Source of the DNA: an uncultured Desulfovibrionaceae bacterium
GTDB taxonomy: Bacteria > Desulfobacterota > Desulfovibrionia > Desulfovibrionales > Desulfovibrionaceae
NCBI GenBank assembly: GCA_949427775.1
Contig: CASQEL010000125.1
Location: 1 to 6,329 of the forward strand
Direction: 5' to 3'
DNA length: 6,329 nucleotides
Made by a program: the position numbers and the translations under genes. Positions 1 to 5,409 of this stretch are shown here, in pieces (position 1 is the first letter of the stretch; the number at the start of each line of letters is the position of its first letter). A model generated the notes under the pieces. The model was not told where the DNA came from. It did no database searches and saw nothing but the letters and a program-made list of their open reading frames with translations.

Positions 1-738
1 CTCTGCGAACCGGCGCACCTCTACGACTGCGATCTGCTGCTGCTCACCGGACGCCCCAGCGTCTGGAGCGGCGTGGTGGCCCCGGTGCTGGCCAAACTGC
101 CCGTGCCTCCGGATCGCATCGTGCCCATGCGCCAGTACCATGTGGGGGCCTGGTACCCCTTTGCCGATGTTCTGGGACGGATCACCGATCCCAAAACCAC
201 GGTGGTGGTGGGGGCCATTCTCTGCGCCCTGGCCGAAGGACATCTGGAAGGGTTTTCCTTTGACGCCGGAGCGTTGGGGCTCACCTCCACCGCCCGCTAT
301 GTGGGTGAAACGGACATCAACGGCCAATTGCGACGTCCCAAGGTCTGGTTTGAAGTGGATGTGGACAGCCGCAAGGGCGTGGAACTGGAACGCAAGGTGG
401 CCTTCGGAGGGCCGCTGGCCATCGGCTACCGCCAACTGGACGCCGAACGCTGGCCCACGACCCGGTACCATCTGCTGACCTTCGCCACCGAAGAAGCCCG
501 CGCCCGCGCTTCGGGCCGTCTGCCCTATGACGTCTCCGTGCGGTTGAGCGTGGCCGAAGTCTGGGACGACACGCCCTCGGAAAACAGCGATCGGGACGAA
601 GGCGAATTCCGCATCGACGGCATCCTGGCTCGGCAGGGCAACAGCGTGGACCGGCGGGATCTGGAAATCCGGCTCCAGACTCTGCCCCTGGACGAAGGCT
701 ACTGGCTGGACACGGGCACCGTGACCCTGGCGGGATAA
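1..738 (+). CDS. srfB: SrfB family protein, C-terminal part (5' end off window)
   Basis: The frame is open from base 1 and ends at TAA 736-738, giving 245 visible residues; the family is usually around 1000 residues, so roughly three quarters lies upstream. Recognition rests on SrfB-like segments recalled from the family (Pfam SrfB). These are a DLLLLTGRPS stretch at visible residues 11-20, then IVPMRQYHVGAWYPF, ITDPKTTVVVGAILCALAEG, STARYVGE and a YRQLDAERWP segment near residue 143. SrfB was named as an SsrB-regulated gene in Salmonella and is annotated as a putative virulence factor; its biochemical role is not settled. The hydrophobic strand followed by TGRPS and then a helix resembles the adenosine-binding motif of actin/Hsp70 ATPases (inference). 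No signal peptide or membrane segment is visible in this part, so a cytoplasmic location is likely. It is followed by a 169-bp gap before srfC. Confidence 0.88.
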   Translation, partial: LCEPAHLYDCDLLLLTGRPSVWSGVVAPVLAKLPVPPDRIVPMRQYHVGAWYPFADVLGRITDPKTTVVVGAILCALAEGHLEGFSFDAGALGLTSTARYVGETDINGQLRRPKVWFEVDVDSRKGVELERKVAFGGPLAIGYRQLDAERWPTTRYHLLTFATEEARARASGRLPYDVSVRLSVAEVWDDTPSENSDRDEGEFRIDGILARQGNSVDRRDLEIRLQTLPLDEGYWLDTGTVTLAG

Positions 739-790
739 CCGGATTCCGGAAAACTCGGACCTCTCTCCCGGACGGGTATGGAAAAAATCA

Positions 791-818
791 TGTATATCTA
801 TTGGACAAGTGATATACA
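791..818. promoter_or_regulatory. 28-bp AT-rich inverted repeat, candidate operator
   Basis: Arms TGTATATC (791-798) and GATATACA (811-818) are perfect 8-bp reverse complements separated by 12 bp. Inside the spacer TTG and CAA (801-803 and 806-808) also pair symmetrically, so 22 of 28 positions fit one dyad. The AT-rich element stands out against GC-rich surroundings and sits 90 bp before the srfC ATG. No T-run follows it, so it does not look like a terminator. The size and symmetry suit a site for a dimeric repressor or activator, but I cannot name the regulator. Confidence 0.45.
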
Positions 819-861
819 CAGGATCGGCCGCGTTCAATGAGGCCGCCGTACTTCGGAACTT

Positions 862-891
862 CCCGGCGTCGTGTGGACGCGGGCACATTTT
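862..891 (+). terminator. GC-rich hairpin plus TTTT in the srfB-srfC gap (weak terminator or attenuator)
   Basis: CCC-G-GCGTC (862-870) pairs with GACGC-GGG (876-883), giving an 8-bp stem with one bulged G and a 5-nt GTGTG loop. CACA and then TTTT (888-891) follow. The four-base gap before a short T-run makes it a poor intrinsic terminator. It could attenuate read-through from srfB into srfC or protect a processed end. The srfC Shine-Dalgarno begins only 4 nt after it. Confidence 0.25.
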
Positions 892-894
892 AAC

Positions 895-902
895 AGGCAG
901 GG
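895..902 (+). promoter_or_regulatory. Ribosome binding site deciding the srfC start
   Basis: AGGCAGGG lies 5 nt before ATG 908. The longer in-frame alternative, GTG 809, lies inside the inverted repeat at 791-818 and has no purine-rich sequence at the right distance. ATG 908 is therefore the preferred start. Confidence 0.55.
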
Positions 903-907
903 TTCCC

Positions 908-3577
908 ATGCAGCAGGAAGATCAACAACTGGCCCGACAGTGCCGCGAACTGGCGGCCACGACCGACCGCGCCCTGTCCTGGCTGGACGACAACAGGGAA
1001 AACGTGCGCAGCGAATACGACGCGCTACGCGCCGACATGCGCCGGGCCGGACGGCTGTTCCGCAAATGCGAAGCAGCGGCGCTGCGCAAAATGTGCGTGG
1101 GCGTGTTCGGCCCCAGCCAGTCAGGCAAATCCTATCTGATCTCGGCGATGGCCCGTGACGCCAAAGGGGCGCTGTTAGCCGACTTCGCCGGAAAAACCCA
1201 CGACTTCATTACGGAAATCAATCCGGAGGGCGGCAAGGAATCCACCGGGCTGGTGACCCGCTTCACCACCACTCCCCCGCGGGGCATGCCCGCGGGCTTT
1301 CCCATCCGCCTGCGCCTGCTGTCCGAAACGGACGTGGCGCGCGTGCTCGCCAACACCTACTACGCGGACTGCGAGCACAAGGAAGCTCCGGATCAGGATG
1401 CCCTGTCAAGCGCACTGGACAGCCTGGAACAGCGCGCCTCCTCGCCGGCAGGGGACATCGCCGCGCCGGACGCCGACGACGTGGAAGAACTGCGCGAATA
1501 CCTGAACAAGGGCTTTGCCTCCCGCCCCCGCGTGCAGTTGCTGCAACGGGGGTACTGGGTGCGCGCGGCGGAGCTGGCGCCCCGCCTGCCCCTGGAAGAC
1601 CGGGCGGAGCTGTTCGGCCTGATCTGGGATTCCGTGCCCGAGTTCAACGCGCTGTTTCTCCGACTCTGCGCGGCTCTGCGCGACCTGGGCAATCCGGCTG
1701 AAGCCTTCTGCCCCATCGACGCCCTGATTCCCCGCCGTTCCAGCATCATCGACGTGGCCCTGCTCAAGGGCCTGGGGAACGGGCTGAACGCCGGCCCCGC
1801 CGACGCCCCCAGCGACGACACCCTTCCCGTGGCCGGAGCGCAGGGACGCTCGACCTCTCTGCCTCGCCGCCTGATTACCGCGCTGACAGCGGAAATCACT
1901 ATTTACATGCGGGAAAAACCCGACGATTTTTTCGACTACACGGATCTGCTGGACTTCCCCGGCTACCGCTCCCGACTCAAGCTGGAGGATCTCCGCCGGG
2001 AGCTGGCCCGCGAGGGCACGCTGGAAAATCTGTTCCTGCGGGGCAAGGTGGCCTATCTGTTCGAGCGTTACTGCGCCGAACGCGAACTGACCGGCATGCT
2101 GCTGTGCATCGGCCCCGGCAATCAGGAAGTGCAGGATCTGCCCCGCGCCGTATACGACTGGATCGTGGCCGCCCACGGCGAAACCCCGACCCGCCGCGCG
2201 GGCAGGCCCCCGGCTCTGTTCTTCGTGCTCACCAAGATGGACATGGAGTTCGAGAAAAAAAAAGGCACGCCCTCGGTGGAATCACGCTGGAATACCCGTC
2301 TCCAGTCCTCGCTGCTGGACTTTTTCGGCAAGCAACACGACTGGCCCACCAACTGGGACGGCTCCGGCCCCTTCAACAATGTCTTTCTGCTGCGCAACCC
2401 CAATTTCCGCAGCGAGGCCATCTTCACCTTCGACGGCGACAGGGAAAGCGGCGTCCGCCCCGAGCAGGAAGCCTACGTCGAGGAAGTGAAACAGGCTTTT
2501 CTGCACTCCGATCTGGTCCGAACCCATGTGGCCGATCCCGTCCGCGTCTGGGAAGCGGCCATGGCCCTGAACGACGGCGGCGTGGCCCTGTTGCGCGAAA
2601 AACTGCGTCCGCTGTGCAACCCCGCCCTCAAGCGGGAACAGATCGCCGTCACCCTGGCCGAATGGCGGGAACGCCTGAGCACAGAACTGACGCCGCACTG
2701 GAAAACCGACGACAGGGAAGAAGAACGGCGGCGCAAGGAACAGCTTTCCCGACAGTTGGCCGCCGTTCTGGCGGCCATGGCCGAGGCCCAGCAGTTCGGC
2801 GTCTTCCTGCGCGCCTTGCAGGTGACGGATCATGAGCTGTACGATCTGTATTTCCGCGCCGAGCAGCGGATGCTGCGCGAAGAAACCGAGACGCCTCGCC
2901 GGACCGTGGTGGGCGCGCACGTTTCCGCCGACGATATTCTGGGCGATCTTTTCGGCGATGCCGCTCCGGCGGCCGATGCCGCCGCGGTTTCGGAGGATGC
3001 GGCCGGGGACGCGGCCGAAATCCGGGACGAGGCGGGCCGCTTCGCCGCGCTGGTGCTGCATCACTGGGCGGAACGTCTTCACGCCCTGGCCTCCGATCCC
3101 GCCGCTCAAGCCCGTTTTCACTTCCCCGCGCGGGAATTCGGCCTGTTCGTGCATGAACTGACCACATCCGTGGCCCGCCTGCGCCTGCGCGAGCGCATGG
3201 AAGCGGACCTGCGCCGGGCCGCCGGATACGGCAACATCGCCCGCGATCGACTGATCTGGAAACAGGTCAGCCTGGCCGCCGACGCCATCAACGCCTTTGT
3301 GGACTGGCTGGGGCACGACCCCCGATTTCAGGATGCGGCGGCCCGCACCATCCTTTTCGCCGGGCGTTCCTTTACCCTCTTTTCTCCGCCGCCGCCCGTG
3401 CAGGGACAACCGCGCATCGGAGAGGAGCAGGCTCCCTACGACCGGGCCTGGTACACGGACTGGCTGCGGGCTCTGGTGCATGCCGTCATCGCCAATGTGG
3501 ATTTCGACGGCGAAACCGTCATTGACACGGAACAGAACAACCGGCTGCGGGATATCCTGACCAGCCTGCGAGGATAG
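908..3577 (+). CDS. srfC: SrfC family putative virulence factor with GTPase motifs
   Basis: An 889-residue protein from ATG 908, at the long end for the family (Pfam Virul_Fac). The N-terminal CRELAATTDRALSWLDD segment and pairing with srfB support SrfC. Nucleotide-binding motifs are visible: P-loop GPSQSGKS at residues 68-75, a candidate G2 threonine T113 in ESTGLVTRFT, G3-like DFPG at 349-352 after a hydrophobic strand, and G4 TKMD at 442-445 after FFVL. TKxD points to guanine rather than adenine. About 275 residues separate G1 from G3, so this is a large G domain with an insertion, reminiscent of dynamin-like or other large GTPases (inference). Charged, helix-prone segments follow near 600-665, then an Ala/Asp-rich linker around 675-715 and an alpha-helical C terminus. 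No signal peptide or membrane helix is evident. An A9 run lies at 2255-2263. The TAG stop overlaps the Shine-Dalgarno region of the next gene, suggesting translational linkage. The exact biochemical role is unknown. Confidence 0.88.
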   Translation: MQQEDQQLARQCRELAATTDRALSWLDDNRENVRSEYDALRADMRRAGRLFRKCEAAALRKMCVGVFGPSQSGKSYLISAMARDAKGALLADFAGKTHDFITEINPEGGKESTGLVTRFTTTPPRGMPAGFPIRLRLLSETDVARVLANTYYADCEHKEAPDQDALSSALDSLEQRASSPAGDIAAPDADDVEELREYLNKGFASRPRVQLLQRGYWVRAAELAPRLPLEDRAELFGLIWDSVPEFNALFLRLCAALRDLGNPAEAFCPIDALIPRRSSIIDVALLKGLGNGLNAGPADAPSDDTLPVAGAQGRSTSLPRRLITALTAEITIYMREKPDDFFDYTDLLDFPGYRSRLKLEDLRRELAREGTLENLFLRGKVAYLFERYCAERELTGMLLCIGPGNQEVQDLPRAVYDWIVAAHGETPTRRAGRPPALFFVLTKMDMEFEKKKGTPSVESRWNTRLQSSLLDFFGKQHDWPTNWDGSGPFNNVFLLRNPNFRSEAIFTFDGDRESGVRPEQEAYVEEVKQAFLHSDLVRTHVADPVRVWEAAMALNDGGVALLREKLRPLCNPALKREQIAVTLAEWRERLSTELTPHWKTDDREEERRRKEQLSRQLAAVLAAMAEAQQFGVFLRALQVTDHELYDLYFRAEQRMLREETETPRRTVVGAHVSADDILGDLFGDAAPAADAAAVSEDAAGDAAEIRDEAGRFAALVLHHWAERLHALASDPAAQARFHFPAREFGLFVHELTTSVARLRLRERMEADLRRAAGYGNIARDRLIWKQVSLAADAINAFVDWLGHDPRFQDAAARTILFAGRSFTLFSPPPPVQGQPRIGEEQAPYDRAWYTDWLRALVHAVIANVDFDGETVIDTEQNNRLRDILTSLRG

Positions 3578-3588
3578 GAGCCACCGTC

Positions 3589-4626
3589 ATGCGCGCTACG
3601 CTGCACAGCGACCCATCCAAAGGTCCCGGCTTCGGGATCATTGATATTTCCGGAGTCGAGGCGACCCGGGAACCCTCTTTTCTGCTGCATCGGGCCTCCG
3701 ACGGCCTGTCCCTGTCGCCCAACGGCTGGCAGGAGGCGGAGACGGCGCTGCGACCGGACGCCTGGGATGCCGACGGCGGCAGTCTGCGCCTGGCCGTGGG
3801 GCCCGCCATAGTGGACAACATGGACGCCCTGGACACCTACCGCCTGACGGTGCGCGCCGGGAACACGGGGGTCTGCGCCCTGACGGTGCGGGATCTCGTC
3901 TACTCCAGCCTGGACGGCGGACAGGGCATTGTCACGGCGCGTCCGACGCCTCCTCCCCCGGCTCCCGCGCCGGAACCGCCCGCTCCGAAACCCGAGCCGC
4001 CCCTGGAGATGTCCCCAGCCGCAACCGAAGCGCCCCTGGATATGCGCCCGCCCGCGACCGAACCGCAGCCCCGGCCGCGCGGTAAGGCGCTGTTGCTGCT
4101 GGGCATTCCGGTTCTCCTTCTCCTGTGTGGAGGGGCGGTCTGGTGGTTCCTGCCGCGCCCGGTCGAGACGCCCGGAGCCCGCCCCCCCGCCGACGCGCCG
4201 ACGCAGAGCGCCTCCGCACAGCCCGCGCCCTCCACAACCACGACGACGCGGCCCGTTCCTCCACCGTTGACCGTGGCGCGCGAGCATCTCAAATCCGGAG
4301 GCGACGCGGCCGGAAGTCTGGCATTGGCCCGGGGCATGACGACGCCCGAGGCCGCCGACGCCGCGTTTCTGCTGGTGGAAGACGCGGCCCAGAAAGGGAA
4401 TGCCGAAGCCATGTTCCGTCTGGCGGCGTTTTACGATCCGGCGGACACCCATCCCAAGGGAAGCATCGCGGCGGATCCGATCCAGGCGCGCCTGTGGTAC
4501 ATGAAAGCCCGTGACAACGGGCATGCCGGAGCCGAAGCCGCGCTGGCGGCGCTCCGCGCCTGGGCCGAAGCCGCGGCCGCCAAGGGCGACGCCGCCGCGA
4601 AAGCCGCTCTGGCGGCCTGGAAATAA
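3589..4626 (+). CDS. Single-pass membrane protein with proline-rich linker and C-terminal Sel1-like repeat
   Basis: A 345-residue protein, not recognised as a named gene. ATG 3589 is preceded by AGGAG (3576-3580) at 8 nt, and the gap after srfC is 11 nt. Residues 1-117 form a compact, probably beta-rich domain of unknown family. Residues 119-164 are rich in Pro, Ala and Glu. RPRGK then leads into a hydrophobic helix at about 167-188 (ALLLLGIPVLLLLCGGAVWW). A second Pro/Thr/Ala-rich linker runs to about 226. The C-terminal domain holds one good Sel1-like (TPR-type) unit at 267-322: GNAEAMFRLAAFY, a loop, then QARLWYMKARDNGHAGAEAAL. An alanine-rich helix ends the protein. Basic residues before the helix suggest the N domain is cytoplasmic, where SrfB and SrfC act, and the Sel1 domain periplasmic (positive-inside rule). 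That would make it the envelope link of the cluster, by inference. Its position next to srfB-srfC invites comparison with SrfA, but I see no sequence basis for calling it SrfA. Confidence 0.8.
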   Translation: MRATLHSDPSKGPGFGIIDISGVEATREPSFLLHRASDGLSLSPNGWQEAETALRPDAWDADGGSLRLAVGPAIVDNMDALDTYRLTVRAGNTGVCALTVRDLVYSSLDGGQGIVTARPTPPPPAPAPEPPAPKPEPPLEMSPAATEAPLDMRPPATEPQPRPRGKALLLLGIPVLLLLCGGAVWWFLPRPVETPGARPPADAPTQSASAQPAPSTTTTTRPVPPPLTVAREHLKSGGDAAGSLALARGMTTPEAADAAFLLVEDAAQKGNAEAMFRLAAFYDPADTHPKGSIAADPIQARLWYMKARDNGHAGAEAALAALRAWAEAAAAKGDAAAKAALAAWK

Positions 4627-4636
4627 GGAGAGCCGC

Positions 4637-5392
4637 ATGCGTTGCGCAATACTTTTTCTCATGTTTTGCTGTTGGCCGCTCATGGCGACGCCCGCTTTCG
4701 CCGAAGAAGGCAAACCGCTCACGCTTTGCGTCGTCGAGCACAATACGCCCTTTGCCTTTTACAACCGCGAACACACGCTGATCGGCTTCGACGTCGATAT
4801 GTGGGAGGCCATGCAGCTCCGGGAATCGTTCACCTATCAGGGCACGGATCTGGCTACGGCGCTGGCCGGACTGGCGGACAACCGATGCGACATGGTTCTG
4901 TCCAACATCAGCGTCACACCGGAACGCGCCGGCCGTTTTTCGTTTTCCATCCCCTACCTCCATTCCGCATTGGGGATTATGGTGCGCGCCGGAGATGCCC
5001 GCATCAGCACCCGCAAGGATCTCAACGGCAAAGTCATCGTCGTGCCCAAGGGCAGCACCGCCGAACAGTATATCTTCGCCACCAATAAAGGCGGCGTCGT
5101 GCTTGCCCTGGAAAACGAGCGGGCCATTTATGATGCCCTGTTGTCCGGCAAGGCCGACGCCGTGGTGCGGGATCTGCCCATGCTGCAAGGGTTTGCCCGC
5201 ATCATGGGCAAAGAAAAAGTCGTGGTCCTGGACGATGTGTTCGCGCCCCAGACCTACGCCTACGGATTCGCCAAAAACCGCACCGAACTCCGGACGGCGG
5301 TCAACACGGCCCTGCAGCGGATGACCATCGACGGCACCATCAATCAACTCTATCAAAAGTGGTTCGGCGTGCTGCCGCTGCCCACGGAATGA
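4637..5392 (+). CDS. Periplasmic amino acid-type substrate-binding protein (SBP family 3), orphan
   Basis: A 251-residue protein. ATG 4637 follows AAGGAG (4625-4630) at 6 nt; the Shine-Dalgarno overlaps the previous stop codon. An in-frame upstream extension to 4511 would overlap the preceding gene and bury the signal peptide, so it was rejected. Residues 1-22 are a signal peptide ending AFA, with predicted cleavage before E23. The mature part has family 3 hallmarks: LCVVEHNTPFAFY, the signature LIGFDVDMWEAM (48-59), NISVTPERAGRFSFSIPY with R97 at the usual carboxylate-binding position, KDLNGKVIVVPKGSTAEQ (127-144), and DAVVRD with D179 at the usual amino-group-binding position. The C terminus INQLYQKWFG is typical. 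The mature chain of about 229 residues is slightly short. Members normally feed polar amino acids to ABC permeases, but no permease or ATPase gene is beside it. A sensing or receptor role in this cluster is therefore possible. The natural ligand cannot be read from the sequence. Confidence 0.88.
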   Translation: MRCAILFLMFCCWPLMATPAFAEEGKPLTLCVVEHNTPFAFYNREHTLIGFDVDMWEAMQLRESFTYQGTDLATALAGLADNRCDMVLSNISVTPERAGRFSFSIPYLHSALGIMVRAGDARISTRKDLNGKVIVVPKGSTAEQYIFATNKGGVVLALENERAIYDALLSGKADAVVRDLPMLQGFARIMGKEKVVVLDDVFAPQTYAYGFAKNRTELRTAVNTALQRMTIDGTINQLYQKWFGVLPLPTE

Positions 5393-5409
5393 TCCTTTCG
5401 GAGTTCCCC

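Noticed and set aside
739..749. CCGGA-T-TCCGG palindrome right after the srfB stop
   Set aside because: There is no loop for an RNA hairpin and no following T-run; short GC palindromes are expected by chance in DNA of this composition.
809..907. 33-residue N-terminal extension of SrfC from GTG 809
   Set aside because: The GTG sits inside the inverted repeat without a ribosome site, and the extension has no SrfC-like sequence; ATG 908 has AGGCAGGG at 5 nt.
2282..3481. Long minus-strand open frame (399 residues) antisense to srfC
   Set aside because: It lies fully opposite a strongly supported gene; its Gly/Gln/Arg-rich composition with no recognisable domain is typical of GC-bias shadow frames.
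4511..4636. 42-residue N-terminal extension of the binding protein from 4511
   Set aside because: It would overlap the upstream gene heavily and place basic, proline-rich sequence ahead of an obvious signal peptide.
3436..4743. Long minus-strand open frame (435 residues) across the Sel1 membrane protein gene
   Set aside because: It overlaps parts of three + strand genes, has low-complexity Arg/Gly-rich content and no sensible ribosome site or domain.
4289..5356. Minus-strand open frame (355 residues) antisense to the binding protein gene
   Set aside because: The + strand product has a clear family, signal peptide and ligand residues; the antisense product shows none.
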